A stretch of DNA of 6,809 nucleotides from ATZT02 sp046048135 (GTDB lineage: Bacteria > Actinomycetota > Actinomycetes > S36-B12 > UBA5976): contig JBJOGR010000015.1 of assembly GCA_046048135.1 (NCBI GenBank), positions 1-6,809 on the forward strand. Direction: 5' to 3'. This document shows, piece by piece, positions 1 to 6,787 of the stretch (position 1 is its first letter; each line of letters opens with the position of its first letter). The position numbers and the translations under genes were made by a program. The notes under the pieces are model-generated. The model searched no databases, had not been told where the DNA came from, and saw only the letters and a program-made list of their open reading frames with translations.

Positions 1-180
1 AGGAACTGCAACTTGAACTTGCATAACAATATCTTCACCAGTTAAAACCGTATTAGAAACTGCTGAAATTGATTCCAAAGTTATTGCATCACTAGAAGTA
101 GCTTTGGCAGGAATTTCTTTAAAAAGTGCAATAAAAATAGGAATTACTAAAAATAGATAATATTTATTTTTCTTCCTCAT
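1..180 (-). CDS. Secreted protein of unknown function, N-terminal 60 residues only
   Basis: An open frame runs from an ATG at 180 to the left window edge without a stop (60 codons), so the gene is truncated by the window. The product starts with a typical Sec signal peptide: a basic n-region (MRKKNKYY), a hydrophobic core at about residues 9-20 (LFLVIPIFIALF) and an A-x-A cleavage site, PAKA, giving likely cleavage after Ala27. The mature start (TSSDAITLESISAVSNTVL, then GEDIVMQVQV) looks like alternating beta strands, perhaps the start of an Ig-like or other beta-sandwich domain; that is only an impression. No standard in-frame start lies further upstream before a stop at 217-219, so the ATG is preferred. 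The GAGGG ribosome binding site at 187-191 lies inside a palindrome. It follows clpB on the same strand after 82 nt. I do not recognise the family. Exported or cell-surface function is inferred from the signal peptide alone. Confidence 0.75.
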   Translation of the reverse strand, partial: MRKKNKYYLFLVIPIFIALFKEIPAKATSSDAITLESISAVSNTVLTGEDIVMQVQVAVP

Positions 181-182
181 AA

Positions 183-215
183 TCGTCCCTCGAGTAATAG
201 ATACTCGTGGGACGA
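183..215. promoter_or_regulatory. Palindrome with HAIR-like core, possible HspR operator
   Basis: The outer arms TCGTCCC (183-189) and GGGACGA (209-215) pair perfectly. After a single T/T mismatch (190/208) the inner arms CGAGT (191-195) and ACTCG (203-207) also pair. Read as an operator, 189-195 is CTCGAGT and 203-209 is ACTCGTG, separated by exactly 7 nt. The published HAIR consensus for HspR is CTTGAGT-N7-ACTCAAG, so 11 of 14 arm positions agree and the spacing is the same. It lies 3 nt upstream of the ATG of the secreted-protein gene. It could instead be an RNA hairpin or an atypical transcription end for the chaperone operon: there is no U-run after it in the minus direction (the sequence continues ATTATGAGG), so it is not a standard intrinsic terminator. 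The structure is certain; the function is inference. Confidence 0.5.
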
Positions 216-240
216 ATTAGTTATTAATAATTTTTCCTTG

Positions 241-262
241 CTTGTTCCTTATTTGGTACAAG
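241..262. repeat. Imperfect inverted repeat directly after the clpB stop
   Basis: Arms CTTGTTCC (241-248) and GGTACAAG (255-262) pair except for one T/T mismatch (A/A in the minus-strand transcript) around a 6-nt loop. The repeat begins at the base after the clpB TAA. In the transcript it is followed by CAAGGAAAAATT, which is A-rich and not U-rich, so it is not a canonical intrinsic terminator. It may stabilise the 3' end of the clpB message or be a weak Rho-independent or protein-bound site. The outer CTTG...CAAG resembles the ends of a HAIR element, but the inner arms and the spacing do not match. Confidence 0.4.
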
Positions 263-2839
263 TTATTTTGTTTTTAAAATTAATTCTTTCGAAGAGTCTG
301 CTGCATCAAAAGTAATAGAGTCTCCATCTTTTACTTCTCCACCCAAAATTGCTTTTGATAAACGATCCCCAATAGCAGTTTGAATTAATCTTCTTAATGG
401 TCTTGCCCCATATAGAGGGTCATAGCCATTTACCACTAGCCAAGATTGAGCTTTTTCAGTTACTTCTAATGTGATTCTTCGATCTTTTAATCTATTGTTT
501 AATAATTCAAGTTGAATTTTAACAATGCTTGCTAGTTGATCTCTGTCCAGTGAATCAAACATGACAATGTCATCAAGTCTATTTAAAAATTCTGGTTTAA
601 ACATTTGACGAACCACACCTAATACTGCTTCTTCTTTTTGTTTTTTATCAAGTAGTGGATCTACTAAAAAGTTAGAACCAAGATTAGAAGTCATAATTAA
701 GATTGTGTTTCTAAAATCAACAGTTCTTCCTTGACCATCTGTAAGTCTTCCATCATCAAATACTTGCAATAACACATCAAAGACTTCAGGATGTGCTTTT
801 TCAACTTCATCAAGTAAAACAACTGAGTAAGGTCTTCTTCTAATACTTTCAGTAAGTTGACCACCTTGGTCATAGCCGACATAACCTGGAGGAGCGCCAA
901 CTAAACGAGAAACAGAATGTTTTTCTTGATATTCACTCATATCAATTCTCACAATTGCTTTTTCATCGTCAAATAAAAATTCGGCCAATGCTTTGGCTAA
1001 TTCAGTTTTTCCAACACCAGTTGGTCCTAAGAATAAGAAAGATCCAGTTGGTCTATTTGGATCAGAAATTCCTGCGCGAGATCTTCTGATTGCATCAGAA
1101 ACTACTGTTAATGCTTTTTCTTGACCTACAACTCTTTTACCTAATTCATTTTCTAAGTTAAGTAACTTGGCACTTTCACCTTCCAGTAATTTTCCAACAG
1201 GAATTCCAGTCCAATTTGCCACCACTTCAGCAACTTCTGCGGCTGTTACTTCTTCTGCAACCATTTGGGAAGATTTGGTGGCATCTTCTCTAGCTTTTGC
1301 TAATTGGTTTTCTAATTCGCGCATTTGGCCATACATTAATTTTGAAGCTTTTTCTAAATCACCTTCACGTTGTGCTTTTTCAATTTCAGTTCTTGTTGCA
1401 TCTATTTGTTTTGTTAATTCTCCAACGCGATCTAATGAGCTTCTTTCTTGTTGCCACTTTGTTCTTAACTCTTGCAGTTTCTTTTTATTTTCTGTTAATT
1501 CTTCACGTAATTTTCCTAAACGATCTTTACTTGCAGCATCTTCTTCATTTGCAAGAGCAAATTCTTCCATCATTAATCGATCAACTTGTCTTTGTAGTTG
1601 ATCTAGTTCTTCTGGACTTGAATCAATCTCCATACGTAACCTTGATGCAGATTCATCTATCAAATCAATTGCTTTATCGGGAAGAAATCTTGAAGTTATA
1701 TATCGGTTAGACAAAGTTGCTGCTGCCACAATCGCGTTATCAGCAATGGAAACTTTGTGATGAGCTTCGTATCTTTCTTTTAACCCACGAAGAATAGAAA
1801 TAGTGTCTTCTACGCTTGGTTCACCAACAAATACTTGTTGGAATCTTCTTTCTAATGCAGGATCTTTTTCAATACGTTCTCTAAATTCATCCAGAGTTGT
1901 GGCACCAATCATGCGTAACTCTCCACGAGCAAGCATTGGTTTTAACATGTTGCCAGCATCCATGGCTCCTTCACCAGTTGCACCTGCTCCAACAACAGTG
2001 TGCATTTCATCTATGAAGGTAATAATTTGTCCACCAGAATTTTTTATTTCTTCCAAAACAGATTTCAATCTTTCTTCAAATTCACCACGATATTTTGCTC
2101 CAGCAATCATTCCTGCTAAATCCAAAGAAATTAATTTTTTACCCTTTAATTGATCTGGCACATCTCCTGCCACAATTCGTTGGGCCAATCCTTCAACCAC
2201 AGCAGTTTTTCCAACACCTGGTTCTCCAATTAATACAGGATTATTTTTTGTTCTTCTAGATAAAACTTGAATTACGCGTCTGATTTCTTGATCGCGACCA
2301 ATAACTGGATCTAGTTTTCCTTCTCTTGCTCTATTAGTTAAATCAACTCCAAATTTTTCTAGAGCTTGAAATGTGTCTTCTGGGTTTTGAGAAGTTATTT
2401 TTTTATCACCCATTATTAAATTTAATTGTTCTTCTAACTTAGTACTAGTGATTTCTATTTCAGTCAATAAATTACTTGCGTCGTTTTTAGATTTACTTAA
2501 AGCAATCAATAAAGATTCAGTTGATAAGAATTCATCACCTCTATTTGTCGCAATTTGTTCTGCATCTTGCAAGATTTGATAAGTACTTCTTGAAAGTTGT
2601 GGTGTAGAGACACTAGATCCTGTTGCTTGCGGTAATTTATTTAAAGAAGAAATTACATTACTTCTTAATTTATTTAAATCTACATTTAAATTTTTTAATA
2701 AATTAATATGAATACTTTCTTCATTATTTTCTAAAAGTGCATTTAGTAAATGAATTGGTTCCACATTTGGATTACCTAATGTGGCAGCTTTTTTAACGCT
2801 ATTGCCTAATATTTCGTTGGTTTTATTGGTGTATTGCAC
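263..2839 (-). CDS. clpB: ATP-dependent disaggregase ClpB (Hsp100)
   Basis: A hexameric cytosolic AAA+ disaggregase that pulls single chains out of protein aggregates and passes them to DnaK-DnaJ-GrpE. With the GTG start at 2839 the product has 858 residues, against 857 in E. coli, and the key residues fall at nearly the same numbers. The N-terminal Clp repeat domain covers about 1-145. NBD1 has Walker A GEPGVGKT (205-212), pore loop AKYRG with Tyr250, Walker B Asp277-Glu278 and Arg fingers 331-332. The coiled-coil middle domain covers about 400-525. NBD2 has Walker A GPTGVGKT (605-612), pore loop GYVG with Tyr653, Walker B Asp677-Glu678 and sensor-2 motif GARP (811-814). All catalytic motifs are intact. 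The frame stays open upstream to a TTG at 2917 and an ATG at 2884, both overlapping hspR and lacking a ribosome binding site. The GTG has AAAGAGG 8 nt upstream and gives the normal family N-terminus. It lies 4 nt after hspR, so it is probably co-transcribed and translationally coupled. Confidence 0.97.
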   Translation of the reverse strand: MQYTNKTNEILGNSVKKAATLGNPNVEPIHLLNALLENNEESIHINLLKNLNVDLNKLRSNVISSLNKLPQATGSSVSTPQLSRSTYQILQDAEQIATNRGDEFLSTESLLIALSKSKNDASNLLTEIEITSTKLEEQLNLIMGDKKITSQNPEDTFQALEKFGVDLTNRAREGKLDPVIGRDQEIRRVIQVLSRRTKNNPVLIGEPGVGKTAVVEGLAQRIVAGDVPDQLKGKKLISLDLAGMIAGAKYRGEFEERLKSVLEEIKNSGGQIITFIDEMHTVVGAGATGEGAMDAGNMLKPMLARGELRMIGATTLDEFRERIEKDPALERRFQQVFVGEPSVEDTISILRGLKERYEAHHKVSIADNAIVAAATLSNRYITSRFLPDKAIDLIDESASRLRMEIDSSPEELDQLQRQVDRLMMEEFALANEEDAASKDRLGKLREELTENKKKLQELRTKWQQERSSLDRVGELTKQIDATRTEIEKAQREGDLEKASKLMYGQMRELENQLAKAREDATKSSQMVAEEVTAAEVAEVVANWTGIPVGKLLEGESAKLLNLENELGKRVVGQEKALTVVSDAIRRSRAGISDPNRPTGSFLFLGPTGVGKTELAKALAEFLFDDEKAIVRIDMSEYQEKHSVSRLVGAPPGYVGYDQGGQLTESIRRRPYSVVLLDEVEKAHPEVFDVLLQVFDDGRLTDGQGRTVDFRNTILIMTSNLGSNFLVDPLLDKKQKEEAVLGVVRQMFKPEFLNRLDDIVMFDSLDRDQLASIVKIQLELLNNRLKDRRITLEVTEKAQSWLVVNGYDPLYGARPLRRLIQTAIGDRLSKAILGGEVKDGDSITFDAADSSKELILKTK

Positions 2840-2843
2840 TTTC

Positions 2844-3200
2844 TTAACCTCTTTGTACTCTTCTTGATTTCCATAACTCGACATCAGTTGTGTTAACTGG
2901 TCTAATTCCGCTTGCAAGTTTTGCTTCTAATGCTCTTATGTGATTTTCTAAAAGAAGAATTCTTTTTACTCCTTCTAAATTAACTCCTTCGGCAGTTAAT
3001 TGAGCAACATATTTTAATTTCGCAATATCAATACGAGAATAAAGTCTTCTAGAACCACCTTGTCGAGATGGAGAAACTATTCCTAATTTGTCGTATTGGC
3101 GAAGTGTTTGAGGATGAAGTCCACTTAATTCAGCTGCAATTGATATTGCAAAAACTGGAACATGATCTTCGACACCTCGATAATTTTTCTTTTGAGTCAT
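2844..3200 (-). CDS. hspR: Heat-shock repressor HspR (MerR family)
   Basis: A 118-residue DNA-binding repressor of the actinobacterial dnaK operon. The family binds HAIR inverted repeats and, in Streptomyces, uses DnaK as co-repressor, so free DnaK reports protein-folding load. The N-terminal helix-turn-helix covers about residues 16-45, with the HspR-typical stretch HPQTLRQYDKLGIVSP (29-44). A wing follows (RQGGSRRLYS, 46-55), then helices including EGVNLEGVKRIL (71-82) and a short dimerisation coiled coil to about 97. The length is close to that of mycobacterial HspR. The ATG at 3200 has an AAGGA site 10 nt upstream, inside the last dnaJ codons, and lies 2 nt after the dnaJ stop. Its final codons (AGA GGT) in turn supply the clpB ribosome binding site. 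The position inside the operon predicts negative autoregulation. Confidence 0.96.
   Translation of the reverse strand: MTQKKNYRGVEDHVPVFAISIAAELSGLHPQTLRQYDKLGIVSPSRQGGSRRLYSRIDIAKLKYVAQLTAEGVNLEGVKRILLLENHIRALEAKLASGIRPVNTTDVELWKSRRVQRG
2848..2854 (-). promoter_or_regulatory. Ribosome binding site that fixes the clpB GTG start
   Basis: AAAGAGG on the minus strand covers the last codons of hspR and ends 8 nt before the GTG at 2839. The earlier in-frame starts at 2917 (TTG) and 2884 (ATG) have no such site and would add 26 or 15 residues not typical of ClpB. Placement inside hspR suggests that ribosomes finishing hspR re-initiate on clpB. Confidence 0.8.
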
Positions 3201-3202
3201 AA

Positions 3203-4339
3203 TTATCGTTTCCTTCTTGCATTAAGGGCAATAATTTCTGCTCGAGGATTATCGTGTGTAACGTCTTTGGCATATTCCTCTAAAAGTTCTTTAGCTTTTC
3301 CTTGAATGTTTTGTGGCACGACTACTTCAACTTTTACTAATAAATCTCCCTTGCCACCTGTTGCTTTAGGCATGCCTTCATTTTTAACTCTAAAAATTCG
3401 ACCATTTTGAGTGTTAGCAGGAATTTTTAAAGTAACTGTTGTGCCAGTTGGAACTGGAATAGCAATTTGGGAACCAAAAACTGCCTCGTCGTAGCGAACA
3501 GGAATTGTGATTCGAACATTGTCTTGATCTCTTTCAAATATTTCATCATTTTTCACAAAAACATGAACGATTAAGTCTCCTGCTTCTCCGCCTCTTTCTC
3601 CAGGTTCACCTTTTCCTTTAAGTCTTAATTTGGAACTATTTTTTATTCCTGCAGGAATTCTTGCAGTTATAGTTCTGGTTTCATTTACAATTCCAGTTCC
3701 TTTGCAATTTGGATCTTTTTGTTCCACGATTCGACCACTGCCATAACAAACAGAACAAGTGTCAGCAAATCCAAATCCTCCAGCATTTCTCATAGTTTGG
3801 CCAGTGCCGTTACACGATGCACATTTTTTAGGAGTTGTTCCAGGTTTTGCTCCAGTACCTTTACAAACAGAACAAGTAGTTTCGCCCCTTAAAGTAATTG
3901 GCAAAGTTGTGCCTTCAAGACAATCATTAAAAGAAATTGTTACTTCAGTTTCTAAATCAGATCCTCTTCTAGATCTTTGACGGCGATTATTTCCACCAAA
4001 TAAATCTCCTAAATTAAAGCCACCTAAAACATCATCTAAATTAATGTTGAAACCTTGAGCATTTCCCATATTTCTTGGATCAAATCCACCAAAACCACCA
4101 GCACTTGCACCATAGGTTCTTATTTGGTCATACTCTGCACGTTTCTTGGGATCAGATAAGACGTCATATGCTTCAGAAACTTCTTTGAATTTTTCTTCAG
4201 CATTTTTTTCTTTATTTGTGTCAGGGTGAAGTTCGCGAGCAAGTTTTCTGTATTTCTTTTTTAATGTTGCATCATCCACATCTTTACTCACGCCAAGAAT
4301 TGAATAGTAATCTTTTTCTAAATAATCTTTTGCACTCAA
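3203..4339 (-). CDS. dnaJ: Chaperone DnaJ (type I Hsp40) with an altered zinc centre
   Basis: A 378-residue co-chaperone that binds unfolded clients and stimulates DnaK ATPase. The J domain (about 1-73) has the essential HPD at 38-40. A Gly/Phe-rich linker covers about 77-116. The cysteine-rich domain covers about 156-216, and the client-binding C-terminal domains run to about 350. Zinc repeats are CSVCKGTG (156), CASCNGTG (173) and CSVCYGSG (195), but the fourth reads DPNCKGTG (209-216), with Asp209 exactly where the seventh cysteine is expected (E. coli Cys197). The start is TTG at 4339. GAGGTG lies 8 nt upstream, and the resulting MSAKDYLEKDYYSILGV matches the actinobacterial DnaJ1 N-terminus. 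The nearest upstream alternative meets a stop codon. It begins 25 nt after grpE and ends 2 nt before hspR. This is the dnaK-linked DnaJ1 type of actinobacteria. Confidence 0.97.
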   Translation of the reverse strand: MSAKDYLEKDYYSILGVSKDVDDATLKKKYRKLARELHPDTNKEKNAEEKFKEVSEAYDVLSDPKKRAEYDQIRTYGASAGGFGGFDPRNMGNAQGFNINLDDVLGGFNLGDLFGGNNRRQRSRRGSDLETEVTISFNDCLEGTTLPITLRGETTCSVCKGTGAKPGTTPKKCASCNGTGQTMRNAGGFGFADTCSVCYGSGRIVEQKDPNCKGTGIVNETRTITARIPAGIKNSSKLRLKGKGEPGERGGEAGDLIVHVFVKNDEIFERDQDNVRITIPVRYDEAVFGSQIAIPVPTGTTVTLKIPANTQNGRIFRVKNEGMPKATGGKGDLLVKVEVVVPQNIQGKAKELLEEYAKDVTHDNPRAEIIALNARRKR

Positions 4340-4347
4340 TTACTATT

Positions 4348-4353
4348 CACCTC
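4348..4353 (-). promoter_or_regulatory. Ribosome binding site that fixes the dnaJ TTG start
   Basis: GAGGTG on the minus strand lies in the 25-nt grpE-dnaJ gap, 8 nt before the TTG at 4339. No in-frame ATG or GTG lies near it, and the frame is closed upstream by a stop in the gap. The site therefore supports TTG as the real start codon. Confidence 0.75.
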
Positions 4354-4364
4354 TTTTCTTTTTC

Positions 4365-4934
4365 TTAAGCTTTTGGTTGTTTAACTACAACTCGAGCCGG
4401 ACGAAGAATTCTTTCACCAACTTTGTAACCAACTTGGGCAACAGTTGCTATTTTTTGTTCAGTAACACTTTCATCTTCCATTGTGGAAAGTGCTTCATGA
4501 ATACTTGGATCAAAATTTTCTTCAACTTGGCCAAATTGAACCAGTCCTAATTTTTTAACAGCTGTGCTTAATGCATCTGCAACTGTAGAAAAAGTTCCAG
4601 TTAAATCACCGAATTCTCTGGCACGAGAAATGTCATCCAATATTGGAATCAATTGCTCTAACACATTTGCAGTTGATAGTTCGCGAAATAATTCTTTGTC
4701 ACGATCTACTCTTTTTCGATAATTTGCATACTCTGCAGTTATTCGTTGTAGATCAGAAGTTAACTCAGCAATTTTTTCCGAAGTTTTATCAAGGCTTTGA
4801 TCAGCTGACTCGTTTGCTGAATTGTCAGCCCCGGTTTCAACTCGAGGCTGACCAGTTTCAGGATCAATTCGACGTTTGTCGCTGATCTTTACGCCTTCGC
4901 TTGACTCTTCGTTTAGCTCAGACGCATTGCTCAC
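4365..4934 (-). CDS. grpE: Nucleotide exchange factor GrpE
   Basis: A 189-residue dimeric co-chaperone that releases ADP from DnaK and so resets the chaperone cycle; in several bacteria it also acts as a heat sensor. The first 45 or so residues are polar and probably disordered. A long helix for the coiled-coil dimer follows (about 48-90, including AEYANYRKRVDRDKELF). The GrpE core comes next with VLEQLIPILDDISRA (91-105), ENFDPSIHEAL (139-149) and the family signature region GYKVGERILRPARVVV (169-184). The start is GTG at 4934, overlapping the dnaK stop as GTGA, with GAAGGAG about 10 nt upstream inside the codons for the DnaK C-terminal tail. This arrangement points to translational coupling with dnaK. 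Nothing is missing, and the length is normal for the family. Confidence 0.97.
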   Translation of the reverse strand: MSNASELNEESSEGVKISDKRRIDPETGQPRVETGADNSANESADQSLDKTSEKIAELTSDLQRITAEYANYRKRVDRDKELFRELSTANVLEQLIPILDDISRAREFGDLTGTFSTVADALSTAVKKLGLVQFGQVEENFDPSIHEALSTMEDESVTEQKIATVAQVGYKVGERILRPARVVVKQPKA

Positions 4935-6766
4935 TTGTTATTAGCTCCTTCGTCAACAATTTCTGCATCAACAATGTCTTCGTTGTTGTTTTCAGAAGTT
5001 GTTCCATCTTGATTTGCATTTGCAGCTTGTGCTTGTTCTTGATACATCGCAGCACCTACTGCTTGTGAAGCTTGGGCAACTGTTTCCATTGCAGTTTTAA
5101 TTGCAGCAATATCTGTTCCTTCCAATGCTTTTTTCAAAGTATTTAAAGGTTCTTCCACATTTGCTTTGGCTTCAGCAGGAATTTTTTCTGCGTTATCTTT
5201 TAGGAATTTTTCAGTTTGGTAAACAAGACTTTCTGCACCATTTCTGACATCTAGCTCTTCTTTACGCTTCTTATCTTCTTCAGCGTGAGCTTCGGCATCT
5301 TTCATCATGCGATCAATTTCTTCTTTACTTAATCCTGAACCACCAGTAATGGTCATGGATTGTTCTTTACCGGTACCAAGATCTTTTGCACTTACATGCA
5401 CAATTCCGTTGGCATCAATATCGAAAGCAACTTCAATTTGAGGAACTCCGCGTGGAGCAGGTGGTAAACCGGTTAAATCAAATGTTCCCAAGTTTTTGTT
5501 GTAAGCAGCAATTTCTCGTTCTCCTTGGAAAACTTTGATTTGCACACTTGGTTGATTATCTTCAGCGGTAGTAAAGATTTCTGAACGTTTAGTTGGGATT
5601 GTGGTGTTACGTTCAATTAACTTGGTCATAACTCCACCTTTAGTTTCAATACCTAAAGAAAGAGGAGTTACATCAAGTAACAAAACATCTTTAACTTCAC
5701 CTTTTAATACACCAGCTTGCAATGCGGCCCCAATTGATACAACTTCATCTGGGTTAACAGATTTATTTGGTTCTTTGCCAGTTAATTTCTTAACTAAATC
5801 TGTAACTTGTGGCATACGAGTTGAACCACCAACAAGAACAACTTGATTTATTTTTTCTTTCGCAATTCCTGAATCTTTAATAACTTGTTCAACAGGATTT
5901 TTTGTGCGCTCTAATAAATCTTGTGTCATTGATTCAAATTGTGCACGGGTAAGTGTTTCATCTAAATGCAATGGACCAGCTTGTGATGCTGTTATATATG
6001 GCAAATTTATATTTGTTGAAGTTGAAGATGACAATTCAATTTTTGCTTTTTCTGCAGCTTCTTTCAAACGTTGTAATGCCATATTGTCTTTTGAAAGATC
6101 AACACCATTTTTATTTTTAAATTCTGTGACCATCCAATTGATGATTTTTTCATCCCAATCATCGCCACCTAATTTGTTATCACCAGCTGTTGCTTTTACT
6201 TCAACAACACCTTCACCGATTTCTAGTAATGAAACGTCAAATGTTCCACCACCAAGATCGTAAACAAGAATTAATTCTTCTTTGTTTCCTTTATCTAAAC
6301 CGTATGCAAGGGCAGCAGCTGTTGGTTCGTTAATAATTCTTAAAACATTTAAACCAGCAATTTCGCCTGCTTCTTTTGTTGCTTGACGTTGTGCGTCATT
6401 GAAATATGCAGGAACAGTAATTACTGCATCTGTAACAGAATCACCTAAATAACTTTCTGCATCTCTTTTTAATTTCATTAAAGTTCTGGCTGAAATTTCT
6501 TGAGGGGTGTATTTTTTGCCATCGATGTCTACAGACCAGGAAGTTCCCATATGTCTTTTAACAGAGCGAATAGTTCTATCTGGGTTTGTTACAGCTTGAC
6601 GTTTTGCTACTTCTCCAACCAGTACTTCGCCATTTTTGGCAAAAGCTACAACTGATGGGGTGGTTCGTGAACCTTCAGCATTGGCAATAACTGTTGGGTC
6701 GCCGCCTTCTAGGACCGTAACCACTGAGTTTGTGGTTCCAAGGTCAATACCGACCGCACGTGCCAT
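4931..6766 (-). CDS. dnaK: Chaperone DnaK (Hsp70)
   Basis: A 611-residue cytosolic Hsp70 that binds exposed hydrophobic segments under ATP control. The ATPase domain (about 1-360) has GIDLGTTNS (6-14), Lys70, VPAYFNDAQRQATKEAG (118-134), INEPTAAALAYG (145-156) with Glu147, DLGGGTFD (170-177) with Asp170 and Thr175, and VGGSTRMP (312-319). The linker DVLLLDVTPLSLG (360-372) leads to the substrate-binding domain. A helical lid follows, then a low-complexity tail ending in DIVDAEIVDEGANNK. Lys70 keeps E. coli numbering while Asp170 and Thr175 are shifted by 24, so the Gram-negative insert is absent, as in actinobacteria and Firmicutes. The ATG at 6766 has AAAGGAG 8 nt upstream. An in-frame GTG at 6799 would add 11 residues unlike any DnaK. 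First gene of the operon; expected to be repressed by HspR from sites beyond the window. Confidence 0.98.
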   Translation of the reverse strand: MARAVGIDLGTTNSVVTVLEGGDPTVIANAEGSRTTPSVVAFAKNGEVLVGEVAKRQAVTNPDRTIRSVKRHMGTSWSVDIDGKKYTPQEISARTLMKLKRDAESYLGDSVTDAVITVPAYFNDAQRQATKEAGEIAGLNVLRIINEPTAAALAYGLDKGNKEELILVYDLGGGTFDVSLLEIGEGVVEVKATAGDNKLGGDDWDEKIINWMVTEFKNKNGVDLSKDNMALQRLKEAAEKAKIELSSSTSTNINLPYITASQAGPLHLDETLTRAQFESMTQDLLERTKNPVEQVIKDSGIAKEKINQVVLVGGSTRMPQVTDLVKKLTGKEPNKSVNPDEVVSIGAALQAGVLKGEVKDVLLLDVTPLSLGIETKGGVMTKLIERNTTIPTKRSEIFTTAEDNQPSVQIKVFQGEREIAAYNKNLGTFDLTGLPPAPRGVPQIEVAFDIDANGIVHVSAKDLGTGKEQSMTITGGSGLSKEEIDRMMKDAEAHAEEDKKRKEELDVRNGAESLVYQTEKFLKDNAEKIPAEAKANVEEPLNTLKKALEGTDIAAIKTAMETVAQASQAVGAAMYQEQAQAANANQDGTTSENNNEDIVDAEIVDEGANNK

Positions 6767-6767
6767 A

Positions 6768-6787
6768 TTTGATACTCCTTTGATACT
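6768..6787. repeat. Tandem repeat TTTGATACT around the dnaK ribosome binding site
   Basis: TTTGATACT occurs at 6768-6776 and 6779-6787, separated by CC, giving an 11-bp period, about one helical turn. A third TTGATA lies at 6787-6792. On the minus strand the dnaK ribosome binding site is formed by the end of one copy, the GG spacer and the start of the next. The repeat is plain in the sequence. Whether it binds a protein or is chance in an AT-rich leader cannot be told. Confidence 0.5.

Noticed and set aside
183..240. Plus-strand intrinsic terminator: GC-rich stem followed by an AT-rich stretch with TTTTT
   Set aside because: The T-run starts about 15 nt after the stem, and no plus-strand gene lies upstream to be terminated.
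1167..1710. Plus-strand open frames of 137-144 codons opposite clpB
   Set aside because: They run antisense to a fully conserved ClpB frame, overlap each other in different frames, have Ser/Leu/Phe-rich products typical of reversed coding sequence, and show no recognisable domain.
3680..3740. Frameshift in dnaJ as the cause of the missing cysteine
   Set aside because: Spacing between zinc repeats is exactly that of normal DnaJ, and the frame continues into conserved C-terminal domains, so it is a substitution.
5601..6263. Plus-strand open frames opposite dnaK
   Set aside because: Shadows of the dnaK coding sequence, with low-complexity products and no support as genes.
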